Shown: positions 33,791-43,623, numbered from the stretch's first letter. The stretch is DNA of 64,000 nucleotides from Mesorhizobium sp. M8A.F.Ca.ET.218.01.1.1 (GCF_004791165.1 NZ_SRUZ01000006.1:62001-126000), one strand, 5' to 3'. The notes: a model not told the origin generated them from the sequence alone. Numbers and translations are program-made.

Positions 33791-36499
33791 ATGGAGATCG
33801 TTGAAGCGCGAGAGGTGAGGACCACCTGCCCCTATTGCGGGGTGGGCTGCGGCGTGCTGGCAAAGGTCGCCACGGACGGGCAGGTGTCCGTCCGTGGCGA
33901 CCCCGATCATCCGGCGAATTTCGGCCGGCTCTGCTCGAAGGGCTCCGCGCTCGCCGAGACCATCGGCCTCGACGGCCGGTTGCTCCGTCCGCAAATCCAC
34001 GGCCGGGGCTCCTCTTGGGACGAGGCGCTCGACCTCGTCGCCTCGACCTTCTCGCAAGTCATTTCCGAGCATGGTCCCGACGCGGTCGCCTTCTACGTCT
34101 CCGGCCAGTTGCTGACCGAGGACTACTACCTCGCCAACAAGCTGATGAAGGGCTTTGTCGGCTCGGCCAACATCGACACCAATTCGCGTCTCTGCATGGC
34201 TTCGTCCGTCGCCGGCCACCGCCGCGCCTTCGGCTCCGACACGGTGCCGGGAAGCTACGAGGATCTGGAACTGGCTGATCTGATCGTGCTGGTCGGATCC
34301 AACCTCGCCTGGTGCCATCCGGTGCTTTATCAGCGCATCGCGGCTGCCCGCGAAAAACGGCCCGAGATGAAGGTGGTGCTGGTCGACCCGCGCCGCACCA
34401 TGACATCTGATATCGCCGACATGCACCTGGCGATCGCGCCGGATGGCGACGTCGCCCTGTTCACCGGCCTGCTGGCATGGCTCGGTCAGCACAATGCGCT
34501 CGACCGTGCCTATATCACGGCGCATACGTCCGGCTTTGGACAGGCACTGTTCGCCGCCTCCGCGCTCGACCTTGCCGGCGTCGCTGCCGCCACGGGGCTC
34601 AGCGAAGACGAGCTCGGCCGTTTCTACAGCCTGTTTGCCAGGACCGAAAAGACCGTCACCGTCTACAGCCAGGGCGTCAACCAGTCGTCCCAGGGCACCG
34701 ACAAGGTCAACGCCATCATCAACTGCCATCTTGCCACTGGCCGTATCGGAAAGCCCGCCGCCGGACCGTTCTCGGTCACCGGCCAGCCCAATGCCATGGG
34801 CGGCCGCGAGGTCGGCGGCATGGCCAACATGCTCGCCGCCCATATGGAGATCGAAAATCTCGAGCATCGCGAACGCGTGCGTCGCTTCTGGAAGACACCG
34901 GAGATTGCAGGCAAGCCCGGCCTCAAGGCGGTCGAGATGTTCAAGGCGGTTGCCGACGGGCGCGTGAAAGCACTGTGGATCATGGCCACCAACCCGGTCG
35001 ATTCGATGCCGGATGCAGGCGCCGTCGAAGCGGCGATCAAGGCCTGCCCCTTCGTCGTGGTGTCGGACGTGCTGGCCGAGACCGACACGGTCCGCCATGC
35101 CCATGTCCGGCTGCCGGCGACGGCCTGGGGCGAGAAGGACGGCACCGTCACCAATTCCGAGCGCTGCATCTCGCGCCAGCGCGCGTTCTTGCCGGCCCCC
35201 GGCGAGGCGCGGCCCGACTGGTGGATCATTGCCGAGGTGGCGCGGCGCATGGGCTTTGACGACGCGTTTGCGCATGAGACGCCAGCGGAGATTTTTGCTG
35301 AGCACGCCGCGTTGTCAGGATTCGAGAATGACGGCGCGCGGGATTTTGACATCGGGGCCTATGCTGATGTTGACCCCGATGGGTATGAAGCGCTTGCGCC
35401 GTTTCAGTGGCCAGCACTTCAGCCAGGCGGAAGTACTCAAGCTGAACCTCCGCCCGACGCGGTCAACTCGACCGGGCACCAGCCCACTCGCTTCTTCGCC
35501 AACGGCAACTTCTACACGCCCGACCGCAAGGCGCGCTTCATCGCCATCCGCCCGACCGTCGAAACCCGCACCGCCCCCGACTTCCCGCTCATCCTCAACA
35601 CTGGCCGCATCCGCGACCACTGGCATACCATGACCCGCACCGGCAAAAGCCCGCGCCTGTCCCAGCACATCGCCGAGCCCTTCGTCGAAATCCACCCGGT
35701 GGATGCGCAACGCCACGGCGTTGGCGATGCTGACATCGCACGCGTCTCGACTCCGCGCGGCGAAGTGCTGGTCCGCGCGCTGGTGACCACGCGCCAGCGT
35801 CAGGGCAGCGTGTTCGCGCCGATGCACTGGACCGATCAATTCGCCGCCAGGGGTCGGCTCGACACGCTCACCACATCGCTTACCGATCCGGTGTCGGGCC
35901 AGCCGGCGCTGAAGCATGTCGCGGCCCGCATCGAGAAATTCACCGCTCGGGCATTCGGCTTTGCCGTGACACGCAAAAGGCCCGTGGCGATGGCCGACTA
36001 TTGGGCGGTAGCCAGATGCCGGGGCGGCTGGCGGGTCGAGCTCGCCTTTGCCCGCGACGATGTCGACTGGACGGCCTTCGCCGGTTCGCTCTTCGATGCT
36101 GCGGATGGCGAAATGCTTGCCTATCACGACCGCGAGGCCGGCCAGCACCGCATCGCCGCCTTCGACGGCGAGCATCTGGTGGGTGCCTTGTTCATCGCGC
36201 CCGGTCCGGTCGCGGTGTCGCGCGGCTGGGCGGCCGAGCAACTCGATGAGGTCCACGCCAGCCAGCGGCAGCGTTTCAGGATCGTCGCCGGCCGCGCCGG
36301 TGCCGAGCGGCCAGATGCCGGCGCGACCGTCTGCTCCTGTTTCAACGTTGGGGTCAACCAGATCACGGCTGCCGTGGCGGCTGGCTGCACCAGCGTCGAC
36401 GCCATCGGCGCCACGCTGAAGGCGGGCACCAATTGCGGCTCCTGCCGGTCCGAGATCCGGGCGATCATCGCGGCCAATCGGGTCCAGGCCGCCGAGTGA
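33791..36499 (+). CDS. nasA: NasA, assimilatory nitrate reductase catalytic subunit
   Basis: The 902-residue molybdopterin enzyme begins with a [4Fe-4S] motif (CPYCGVGCGVLAKV...GRLCSKG) and has the bis-MGD domain segments (SNLAWCHPV, QGVNQSSQGTDKVNAIINCH). It ends in an added BFD-type [2Fe-2S] domain (VCSCFNVGVNQI...TNCGSCRSEI). There is no signal peptide, so it is the cytoplasmic assimilatory type. It reduces nitrate to nitrite for NirBD. The C-terminal iron-sulfur domain probably accepts electrons from the NirB flavin module or another donor, which is inference. Confidence 0.95.
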   Translation: MEIVEAREVRTTCPYCGVGCGVLAKVATDGQVSVRGDPDHPANFGRLCSKGSALAETIGLDGRLLRPQIHGRGSSWDEALDLVASTFSQVISEHGPDAVAFYVSGQLLTEDYYLANKLMKGFVGSANIDTNSRLCMASSVAGHRRAFGSDTVPGSYEDLELADLIVLVGSNLAWCHPVLYQRIAAAREKRPEMKVVLVDPRRTMTSDIADMHLAIAPDGDVALFTGLLAWLGQHNALDRAYITAHTSGFGQALFAASALDLAGVAAATGLSEDELGRFYSLFARTEKTVTVYSQGVNQSSQGTDKVNAIINCHLATGRIGKPAAGPFSVTGQPNAMGGREVGGMANMLAAHMEIENLEHRERVRRFWKTPEIAGKPGLKAVEMFKAVADGRVKALWIMATNPVDSMPDAGAVEAAIKACPFVVVSDVLAETDTVRHAHVRLPATAWGEKDGTVTNSERCISRQRAFLPAPGEARPDWWIIAEVARRMGFDDAFAHETPAEIFAEHAALSGFENDGARDFDIGAYADVDPDGYEALAPFQWPALQPGGSTQAEPPPDAVNSTGHQPTRFFANGNFYTPDRKARFIAIRPTVETRTAPDFPLILNTGRIRDHWHTMTRTGKSPRLSQHIAEPFVEIHPVDAQRHGVGDADIARVSTPRGEVLVRALVTTRQRQGSVFAPMHWTDQFAARGRLDTLTTSLTDPVSGQPALKHVAARIEKFTARAFGFAVTRKRPVAMADYWAVARCRGGWRVELAFARDDVDWTAFAGSLFDAADGEMLAYHDREAGQHRIAAFDGEHLVGALFIAPGPVAVSRGWAAEQLDEVHASQRQRFRIVAGRAGAERPDAGATVCSCFNVGVNQITAAVAAGCTSVDAIGATLKAGTNCGSCRSEIRAIIAANRVQAAE

Positions 36500-36821
36500 A
36501 GGTGACATGACCCGCTGGGCCGGCCTGAACTCCGGTCGGAAGGTGGGATCGAACCTGTCCAACAGTTAATCGCCCGGGGGTGATGGGGTGAAAGATGCCG
36601 CGACGGACCAGCAAAAGGAAATGCCCCTGCGGACAACCGTCGCACCACGCAGCTCGCTTGGCTGGATTCCACCGTTCGGCTGACCATAGTTGAGAGGCGT
36701 TTTCCAAGCCATAGCGAGCAGTTGGCGAAATGCGCATCTAACCGCTGCCGTGGACCTGGGGCTCGGCTGGCCCTGTCCTCCGCGATTGGTACGTCTGGAC
36801 ATGCGTGGTGAAGACTGGAAA
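36500..36821 (+). other. Intergenic stretch after nasA
   Basis: I see no recognised gene or clear terminator here. The frame of the next gene stays open back to 36690, but that stretch is not protein-like, so most of this interval is probably the end of the nitrate operon plus the promoter of the next gene. Confidence 0.4.
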
Positions 36822-37736
36822 ATGGGGAACGCAACCTCGCCATCCGAGTTGATTCAAAGCATCGGGAGATCAGCGCTGAATCTGGAAGACATAGCCGGCC
36901 ATCCGGCCTTGCACCGCTACGTTCAGGAACAGTCGCAGTCCCTGATCCGTATCTACGAGGAAAGCCCGCGGCTGGCTTCCATCTTTGCCACCCAGCAGCG
37001 TTGGCTGTTGGGTCATGTCGGCCTTGCCATGCACTTCAGGCGCGACCCGAATGACCGCCGCAAGGAACTGACCGTATCACGTTTCATCGAGGTCGTGCAC
37101 AAGAACGCGGTGGCCAGCCGCAATACGGCGGACGCCTTCATCAAGGAGATGCTGCACTACAACATCGCCGAGTATGTGGCGGGTGGGGACGGCCGCACGC
37201 ATCCCTTGCAGCCGACAGCGGCGACCATCGAGCGATTCACCGGCTGGGTAACAGCCCATCTGCGCACGCTTGACCATATCGATGGCGGCGACCGGCTGGC
37301 CAGATATTTGGAGCGGCCCGAGATGCTTGCCACGCTGCAGCCCCTGGTGGCTGACGGACTGCTTGCGTCCAAACCGGTGCGCGAACCCAACCAGACCTTT
37401 TCCCTGTTCATCTGGCTCAACAATGGCGGCATCGTCATGGACTGGCTGATGTCGGGCATCGACCCCGCCCACGCCGGCCTGGAGCGGATTCCGACCAGCG
37501 TGGTTTCGATCGGTGACTTCGCCAAATGGCTTAAGCTGTCGCGGACCCATCTCGGCCGCAAACTGCGCACGGCAGAGGAGCTCGGCAGCATTGGCTGGCT
37601 TGGTCAGCGCGGCCATTCGGTGATGTGGGTGTCGCACCGATTTTACGAGGAATACATGACCGTCCAGGCGGCCAAGCTGGCCGTCGTCGACACGGCCTTC
37701 AAGGCCTGCTTCCCGCCTTCGCAAGGCGACGGCTGA
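36822..37736 (+). CDS. Unknown protein with a C-terminal helix-turn-helix-like segment
   Basis: From ATG 36822 the frame gives 304 residues. An ATG at 36801 is equally possible. The N-terminal two thirds look helical with no signature I know. Near the C-terminus SIGDFAKWLKLSRTHLGRKL followed by a wing-like LGSIGWLGQRGHSVMWVS looks like a winged helix-turn-helix. It could be a transcriptional regulator with an N-terminal sensory part. It is isolated: about 320 bp after nasA and convergent with the aldehyde dehydrogenase gene. Codon use and composition are like the neighbours. The function is unassigned. Confidence 0.7.
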   Translation: MGNATSPSELIQSIGRSALNLEDIAGHPALHRYVQEQSQSLIRIYEESPRLASIFATQQRWLLGHVGLAMHFRRDPNDRRKELTVSRFIEVVHKNAVASRNTADAFIKEMLHYNIAEYVAGGDGRTHPLQPTAATIERFTGWVTAHLRTLDHIDGGDRLARYLERPEMLATLQPLVADGLLASKPVREPNQTFSLFIWLNNGGIVMDWLMSGIDPAHAGLERIPTSVVSIGDFAKWLKLSRTHLGRKLRTAEELGSIGWLGQRGHSVMWVSHRFYEEYMTVQAAKLAVVDTAFKACFPPSQGDG

Positions 37737-37764
37737 GCAGCGGCACACGAGAGCCATTTCAGCC

Positions 37765-37828
37765 GTGATACGTTTTCCGTCCGGAATTGTGCCAGAACAG
37801 GTGGATTGACCGGTTCCGCGTTTGCGTG
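37765..37828. repeat. Diverged copy of an intergenic repeat
   Basis: The stretch around CGTTTTCCGTCCGGAATTG followed by CCAGAACAGG and CCGCGTTTGCGTG aligns with the better preserved element at 43681-43782 (CGGTTTTTCCGTTCGGAATTG...). I estimate roughly two thirds identity by eye. It looks like a decayed rhizobial intergenic repeat. Confidence 0.5.
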
Positions 37829-38007
37829 GCTGCGCGACGCCGACGACCTCGGCAGCGTCGGCAGGCTCTGCCAGCGCCCAGTTACGAAAAGCCGACGCTG
37901 GACAAGTGTCGGAAGCTGTCCAGCGTTACAGCCGCGTGTACACCCTCCACCTGTGTCGATTGATGCTCGCGGAGCTGATCGACCTGACGGGGGCACCCCT
38001 GACATTC

Positions 38008-39522
38008 TCAGTCGATGTCGAACGAGACGCCTTGGGCGAGCGGCAGCGCCTTGGAATAGTTCACCGTGTTGGTGGCGCGGCGCATATAGGCCTTCCACGC
38101 ATCGGAGCCGCTCTCGCGGCCGCCCCCGGTTTCCTTTTCACCACCGAACGCGCCGCCGATTTCGGCCCCGGAGGTGCCGATGTTGACGTTGGCGATGCCG
38201 CAATCCGAGCCGTCCACACCGAGGAAACGCTCGGATTCCTGCAGGTCACGGGTGAAGATCGACGACGACAGGCCGGCGCCGACAGCATTGTGCTCGTCGA
38301 GGACGGCATCGAAGTCGGAATACTTCATCACATAGAGGATCGGCGCGAAGGTCTCTTCCGTCACCGGTGCAACCTGTTTCGGCATTTCGACCAGCGCCGG
38401 ATGGACATAATAGGCATCGGAATGGCCGTTCTCGACACGCGTCCCGCCGGTCACCTTGCCGCCATGGGCGGTCGCTTCGCTCAGGGCCTTCTGCATGGCA
38501 TCGAACGCGGCCTTGTCGATCAACGGCCCAACCAGCGAGGAGGTCTCCAGCGGATTGCCGACCGAAACGCTCTGATAGGCCTTCTTCAGGCGCGGCACCA
38601 AGGCATCGTAGACGCTGTCATGGACGAACAGGCGGCGCAGCGTCGTGCAGCGCTGGCCGGCCGTGCCCATGGCGCCGAAGGCGATGGCGCGCAGCGCCAT
38701 GTCGAGATCGGCCGTCGGGCAGACGATGCCGGCATTGTTGCCGCCCAGTTCCAGCACTGCGCGTGCAAAACGCTTGGCCAGGCGAGGACCGACATCCCGG
38801 CCCATGCGGGTCGAGCCGGTGGCCGAAACCAGCGGCACCTTGGGATGATCGACCAGGATCTCGCCGACCGCGCGGTCGCCGATCAGCACCGGCGCCAGGC
38901 CTTGCGGTGCGTCGGGGCCGAAACGCTTGACGGCACGCTTGAAGATCGCTTCGCAGGCAAGCGCCGTCAGCGGCGTCTTCTCGGAAGGTTTCCATACCAC
39001 GGCATCGCCGCAGACCAGGGCAAGTGCCGCGTTCCACGACCACACCGCGACCGGGAAGTTGAAAGCCGAGATGACACCGACGACGCCCAGCGGATGCCAG
39101 GTTTCCATCATACGGTGGCCGGGACGCTCGGTGGCGATGGTCAGCCCGTACAATTGACGGGACAGACCGACGGCGAAATCGCAGATGTCGATCATTTCCT
39201 GCACTTCGCCGAGCCCTTCGGAGGGGATCTTGCCGACCTCGATCGACACCAGCCGGCCAAGCTCAGCCTTGTGCGCCCGCAGTTCCTCGCCCAGCAGCCG
39301 CACCAGTTCGCCGCGCTTGGGACCTGGCACCAGCCGCCAGGACTGGAATGCCTTGTGCGCTCCGTCGATGGTCTTTGCCGCATCGGCCGGCGAGATCGTC
39401 TTCAGCGCCGCGATCTGCTCACCCGTCACCGGGCTGCGCACGATCAGGTCGCCGCCGTCAAGCGCCTCCTTGGCCACGCCCAGTTTCGCCAGAAGCTCGG
39501 CCGTTTCCTTCGCTATCGTCAT
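38008..39522 (-). CDS. Aldehyde dehydrogenase, ALDH7 type (L-aminoadipate-semialdehyde / piperideine-6-carboxylate dehydrogenase)
   Basis: The 504-residue enzyme has the ALDH cofactor segment FNFPVAVWSWNAALALVCGD, the catalytic Glu in LELGGNNA, and the catalytic Cys in GTAGQRCTTLRRLF. The C-terminal NIGTSGAEIGGAFGGEKETG and the LELGGNNA motif are typical of the ALDH7 (antiquitin) family. That family oxidises alpha-aminoadipic semialdehyde in lysine breakdown. Glutaryl-CoA dehydrogenase, a later step of lysine degradation, is encoded 11 kb away. It is not in an operon. Confidence 0.9.
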   Translation of the reverse strand: MTIAKETAELLAKLGVAKEALDGGDLIVRSPVTGEQIAALKTISPADAAKTIDGAHKAFQSWRLVPGPKRGELVRLLGEELRAHKAELGRLVSIEVGKIPSEGLGEVQEMIDICDFAVGLSRQLYGLTIATERPGHRMMETWHPLGVVGVISAFNFPVAVWSWNAALALVCGDAVVWKPSEKTPLTALACEAIFKRAVKRFGPDAPQGLAPVLIGDRAVGEILVDHPKVPLVSATGSTRMGRDVGPRLAKRFARAVLELGGNNAGIVCPTADLDMALRAIAFGAMGTAGQRCTTLRRLFVHDSVYDALVPRLKKAYQSVSVGNPLETSSLVGPLIDKAAFDAMQKALSEATAHGGKVTGGTRVENGHSDAYYVHPALVEMPKQVAPVTEETFAPILYVMKYSDFDAVLDEHNAVGAGLSSSIFTRDLQESERFLGVDGSDCGIANVNIGTSGAEIGGAFGGEKETGGGRESGSDAWKAYMRRATNTVNYSKALPLAQGVSFDID

Positions 39523-39722
39523 TTTTGTTCCTTTCAGATCCCGCCGCTCATATGGCTGGGGTCAACGCCTTGCGCCATGCCTTCCCGGCGCCGTCGCGGC
39601 TGGAAGGGGCTGTCATGGCGTGCCATTACCTGTTTCAGGGGAAAATCGCCACCCCGGCATGGTCCAAGCCCAAGCCGCACGATTGAGCCAGACGATGCCT
39701 GGGCTGAACGGGCAGAGGGGGC

Positions 39723-40997
39723 TCAGTTTGCCTTTGTCGCCGGCGCGCGCACGGCGCCGTCCTTGATCAGGCGGTCGATATGCATGCGGATATGGGCCGC
39801 TTCCGCCGCCGTGTTGGCCAGCGCGATGGCGCGGTCGAAGGCAATGCGTGCCTCCTCGCCCCGGTCGAGCTGCATCAGAAGCCCGCCCTTGAGGCCGAAG
39901 AAATGGAAATAGCCGGAAAGCCTCGGCTCGAGCGGCTCGATCATCGCCAGTGCCGCTTCCGGTCCACGCACCTTGGCGACCGCGACCGCACGGTTGAGGG
40001 TGATGACCGGCGACGGCTGCATCTGTTCGAGCAGGCCGTAAAGCAGGTCGATCTCCACCCAGTCCGTGTCCTCGGCTTTCGCCGCCCGCGCATGGAGTGC
40101 GGCGATCGCCGCTTGCACCTGATAAGGACCGGGCTTGCGGTGGCGCAGGGCCTTGTCGACCAGCGCCAGCCCTTCCTCGATCATCTTGCGGCTCCACAGG
40201 CGCCGATCCTGGTCCTCGAGCAGCACGATCTCGCCGTCGCCGTCGAAACGGGCCGGTGCGCGCGCGTGCTGCAGCAGAAGCAATGCCGTCAGCCCCATGA
40301 TCTCCGGCTCGGTCTGGAATAGCCTCAGCAGCAGCCGGGCCAGCCGGATCGCCTCCTCGCACAGCGGCGCGCGGGCCGGCGCTTCGCCGCTGTTGGTCGA
40401 GTACCCCTCGTTGAAGATCAGGTAGACCATGGCGGCGACCGCAGCGAGCCGTTCGGAGCGCTCGGCCGCGCCCGGCGTCTCGAACGGCACGCCCGCATCG
40501 GCAATGCGCGCCTTGGCGCGGGTGATGCGCTGTTCCATGGCGCTCTCGCCGACCAGGAAGGCACGCGCGATCTGCTTGACGGTGAGGCCGGAGACGATGC
40601 GCAGCGCGACCGCGATCTGCTGCGTCGCGGGCAAATCAGGGTGACAGCAGATGAACAGCAGCCGCAATATGTCGTCGCGGTAATGCGCGCCATCGAGCCG
40701 CTCGGCGATATCGCTCTCGGCGTCTTCCAGATCGGAAATCTGGTCTTCCTCCGGCATCGGCGCCTGCTTGGCGCGCTTGCGCACCGCGTCGATGCCGCTG
40801 TTGCGGCCGACAAAGATCAGCCAGGCCGCTGGATCGCGTGGCGGTCCATTCTGCGGCCAGTTCTTGAGCGCCCTGAGGCAGGCATCCTGGAAAGCTTCTT
40901 CCGCGGTGTCGAGGTCGCGGAAATAGCGCAGCAGCGCGCCCATCGCCTGCGGACGGGCGGCACTGATGGCCGAGCTTATCCAGGCAAGTTCGGTCAT
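39723..40997 (-). CDS. ECF sigma factor of the ECF42 type
   Basis: The 424-residue protein has ECF sigma2 (LRYFRDLDTAEEAFQDACLR) and sigma4 (AVALRIVSGLTVKQIARAFL) regions. A C-terminal extension of about 200 residues follows (FNEGYSTNSGE, then TPR-like helices). That extension and the overlapping DGPF/YCII gene directly upstream define the ECF42 group. The group has no classical anti-sigma factor. The extension is thought to control activity. Its start overlaps the DGPF stop by 4 bp (ATGA). The regulon is not visible. Confidence 0.9.
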   Translation of the reverse strand: MTELAWISSAISAARPQAMGALLRYFRDLDTAEEAFQDACLRALKNWPQNGPPRDPAAWLIFVGRNSGIDAVRKRAKQAPMPEEDQISDLEDAESDIAERLDGAHYRDDILRLLFICCHPDLPATQQIAVALRIVSGLTVKQIARAFLVGESAMEQRITRAKARIADAGVPFETPGAAERSERLAAVAAMVYLIFNEGYSTNSGEAPARAPLCEEAIRLARLLLRLFQTEPEIMGLTALLLLQHARAPARFDGDGEIVLLEDQDRRLWSRKMIEEGLALVDKALRHRKPGPYQVQAAIAALHARAAKAEDTDWVEIDLLYGLLEQMQPSPVITLNRAVAVAKVRGPEAALAMIEPLEPRLSGYFHFFGLKGGLLMQLDRGEEARIAFDRAIALANTAAEAAHIRMHIDRLIKDGAVRAPATKAN

Positions 40998-41368
40998 ACG
41001 GCAACCCCGGTGGGATTGAAGACGGACACCGGCCGGATCTCATACGAGCCGCCGCTCGGGTTGACCTCGGAGAGTTCGCGGGCGAATTCCACGGCCTCGT
41101 CGAGATCGGCGCATTCGAGCGTGTAGAAGCCAAGGAACTGTTCCTTGGTCTCGGCGAACGGCCCGTCGATGACAACGGATTCGCCCTTGACCTTCCGCAG
41201 TGTCGTCGCCGCTGTCGTCGGCAAAAGCCGCGCCACCGGGCCGAGCCGGCCGGCCTTGGCATATTTGTCCTGGACGTTGAGGAGATTGGCCATCACTTCG
41301 TCGTCCTGCGCCTTGCTCCAGGAGCTGACGACGTCTTCGGAAGCATAGCACAGGATGGCGTAGAGCAT
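40994..41368 (-). CDS. DGPF/YCII-family protein linked to the ECF42 sigma factor
   Basis: The 124-residue protein belongs to the YCII-related family, with the eponymous DGPF motif in VVIDGPFAETKEQFLGFYTL and an EIRPV ending. The ATG at 41368 has AAGGA six bases upstream. Its stop overlaps the sigma gene start, so the two are coupled. DGPF proteins are the conserved genetic partners and likely targets of ECF42 sigma factors. Their activity is unknown. Confidence 0.9.
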   Translation of the reverse strand: MLYAILCYASEDVVSSWSKAQDDEVMANLLNVQDKYAKAGRLGPVARLLPTTAATTLRKVKGESVVIDGPFAETKEQFLGFYTLECADLDEAVEFARELSEVNPSGGSYEIRPVSVFNPTGVAV

Positions 41369-41475
41369 GATCGGTCCTTTCTGTATCAAAGGACGAAACA
41401 GTAGGACCGATCCCGACACGGCGTCGATAAAAAAATCCGGCAGCTGCGGATTCGGTGTTCGTCAGTCGCGCCGGG

Positions 41476-42567
41476 TTAGCTTTCGTGTGTTTCCAGCCAT
41501 CTCAGCACAAGCGCCTCCTCCTCATCGAGACCGTCTATGGACCGCTTGCGCTTGTTGGCTTCCGCCATTTCGGCAAGCAGCCGTCCCTGCGACCAGGCCT
41601 CGAAAACCTGCGGATGGATATAGCATTTGCGGCAGACCGCACGAGTGTTGCCCAGCCGCTCGGCCACCTTGTCGATGACGCTGTTCATCACCCGCTTTTG
41701 CTGCGCCTGGCTTTCGGGCAGTTCCGTCTGCGCAAACAGCGACGCGGCGTGGATGGTGCCGCCCCACGTGCGGAAATGCTTCGAACTGAACGCGTCGCCG
41801 GCCGCTTCGCGTATATAGTGGTTGACGTCGTCGGAGCGCACAGGGCGCCTGTTGCCGGCCTCGTCGAGATATTGGAACAGCTTCTGCCCCGGCAGGTCCT
41901 GCGCGCCCCGAACGATCCCGGCGATGCGGCGGTCGACCAGCTTCAATCTCCATTCCTTGCCGGACTTGCCCTTGAAGGCAAAGCGCAGGCTTGATCCCTT
42001 GATGTCGACATGCCGGTCCCGCAATGTCGTCAGGCCGAAGCTCTTGTTGTCGCGTGCATAGGCGGCATTGCCGACGCGGATCATCGTGTTGTCGAGCAGC
42101 CAGACCACCGCGGCGACGACGCGTTCGAGCGGCAGGCCGCGACGGCGCAGGTCGCTGTCGATCCTGCGCCGAAGGTCCGGCAGGCTTTGGGCGAAAGCGA
42201 TGAGGCTCGAATATTTGGCGCCGTCGCGCTCCTCGGCCCATTGCGGATGATAGCGATACTGCTTGCGTCCCCGCTGATCCCTCCCGGTCGCCTGGATATG
42301 CCCGTTCGGATCGGGCGAAATCCAGACATTCGTCCAGGCCGGCGGAATGACGATCGCAGCGATGCGCGCCCTGGCGGCGTCGGACACCGCTTTCCCCTCC
42401 GGTCCTCTGTAAGTAAATCCCTTGCCCGCCTTCAGCCGGCGGATACCGGGCTCGGCATCGCTGACATAGGTCAGCGCGGCATGCTTGGCTGAGCTTTGCG
42501 CCCCGTTCCGCGGCGATGCATCTGTCTCCGCCGACGGGCTGAGCGACAGTCCTGATCTCTGCAGCAT
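41476..42567 (-). CDS. DNA topoisomerase IB (poxvirus/bacterial type)
   Basis: The 363-residue protein matches bacterial type IB topoisomerases: YRGPEGKAV, then the DNA-binding N-domain (QATGRDQRGRKQYRYHP). The catalytic core has a conserved Arg (VGNAAYARDNKSFGLTTLRD), a lysine-containing FKGKSGKEWRLKL, KHFRTWGGT, and the active-site Tyr in CRKCYIHPQVFE. It relaxes supercoils through a 3'-phosphotyrosine. I chose the ATG at 42567, preceded by GGAG. The frame extends to 42621. Confidence 0.93.
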   Translation of the reverse strand: MLQRSGLSLSPSAETDASPRNGAQSSAKHAALTYVSDAEPGIRRLKAGKGFTYRGPEGKAVSDAARARIAAIVIPPAWTNVWISPDPNGHIQATGRDQRGRKQYRYHPQWAEERDGAKYSSLIAFAQSLPDLRRRIDSDLRRRGLPLERVVAAVVWLLDNTMIRVGNAAYARDNKSFGLTTLRDRHVDIKGSSLRFAFKGKSGKEWRLKLVDRRIAGIVRGAQDLPGQKLFQYLDEAGNRRPVRSDDVNHYIREAAGDAFSSKHFRTWGGTIHAASLFAQTELPESQAQQKRVMNSVIDKVAERLGNTRAVCRKCYIHPQVFEAWSQGRLLAEMAEANKRKRSIDGLDEEEALVLRWLETHES

Positions 42568-42678
42568 GTAAGCTCCACGCAAATACGCGTAGATAAGCTG
42601 CTGGTTGACTGCTGGTTCCACACGCCGTCTGCAAAGCAGGCGATCCTGCTGGCGTCGGCGCCTGGCGCGGCGCGAGGC

Positions 42679-43623
42679 CTACAACGCGCCCTGCATCTGG
42701 GTCAGCGGAAAGGACAGCCGGCGCCGCACCTTGAGCTTGAGCGTGTAGCGCAGGCAGCGCCAGGCTTCCGAGCGCCGTTTCGGTGCGGCCGCGGCCACCG
42801 CCAGGAAGCGCGACGCGGTCTCCAGGTCGCCCCGCGCATAGTGGACGCGGGCGATCTTGAGCGCGACAAGGCCCTCCCTGGCTTTCAGTGCCGAAATCGG
42901 GATGCCGCAATCGGTGAGCATCCGCAACTCCCGGCGCCAATCCAGGAAGCGGCGCGCCGGGTTGACCGTGAAGCGATCATCGGAGCGCTCCGCTGAAACT
43001 TCGTAAATCATGACGGGACGCTGAACCATGGCCAGCGACGCCTTGCTCATCAGCCGCGCCCAGAACAGCGTGTCCTCATCGAAGGCGAGCCCGACTGGGA
43101 ACCGGGTCTCGCCGATGAGACGCCGGGAAGCCAGCACGCTGCCCACCGCCACCGAGCGTATATCCCCCTTCACATAGGCGGAGGCATTGGTGAGGCAGGC
43201 CGCGGTATATCCGTTTGGCACCTTGATCTGCCGGTCCTCGCCGTTCACCCTGCGCCGGAAGGCGCCGACGATCATGTCGGCCTTGGGCTGGCTTTCCGCT
43301 TGCGACAGCAAGGAGCGCAAGCCACCCTGAAGATGCAGGTCGTCGGCATCGATCAGGTAGACCCATGGATGGATCGCCTCATCGAGCGCCAGGTTGCGGG
43401 CGCCGCCGGCGTCGCGGCAATTGGCCGGCAGTACACGGAGCGGCAGGGAGGATCGCGCGGCCGCCTGCCGCGCAGCATCGGCCGTGCCATCGGTCGATTG
43501 ATCGTCGACCAGCAGAATCTCGCCGATAAACCCGGCCTCTCCGCCAAGCGACGCCAGCGTTTTGGCAATCGTTGCCGCCGCATTGTGCGCGGGTATGACG
43601 ACGCTGACAGTTTTCAATGACAA
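42679..43623 (-). CDS. Family 2 glycosyltransferase
   Basis: The 314-residue GT2 protein begins SVVIPAHNAAATIAKTLASL and has the nucleotide-binding LLVDDQSTDGT and the DxD-like YLIDADDLHLQGG. The C-terminal third is basic and helical, without clear membrane segments. It should transfer a sugar to a cell-surface polysaccharide or lipid. The acceptor is unknown. No ATG lies near the N-terminus. The first plausible starts are TTG codons at 43623 and 43617, so the start is uncertain. It stands alone, with an intergenic repeat upstream. Confidence 0.87.
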   Translation of the reverse strand: MSLKTVSVVIPAHNAAATIAKTLASLGGEAGFIGEILLVDDQSTDGTADAARQAAARSSLPLRVLPANCRDAGGARNLALDEAIHPWVYLIDADDLHLQGGLRSLLSQAESQPKADMIVGAFRRRVNGEDRQIKVPNGYTAACLTNASAYVKGDIRSVAVGSVLASRRLIGETRFPVGLAFDEDTLFWARLMSKASLAMVQRPVMIYEVSAERSDDRFTVNPARRFLDWRRELRMLTDCGIPISALKAREGLVALKIARVHYARGDLETASRFLAVAAAAPKRRSEAWRCLRYTLKLKVRRRLSFPLTQMQGAL

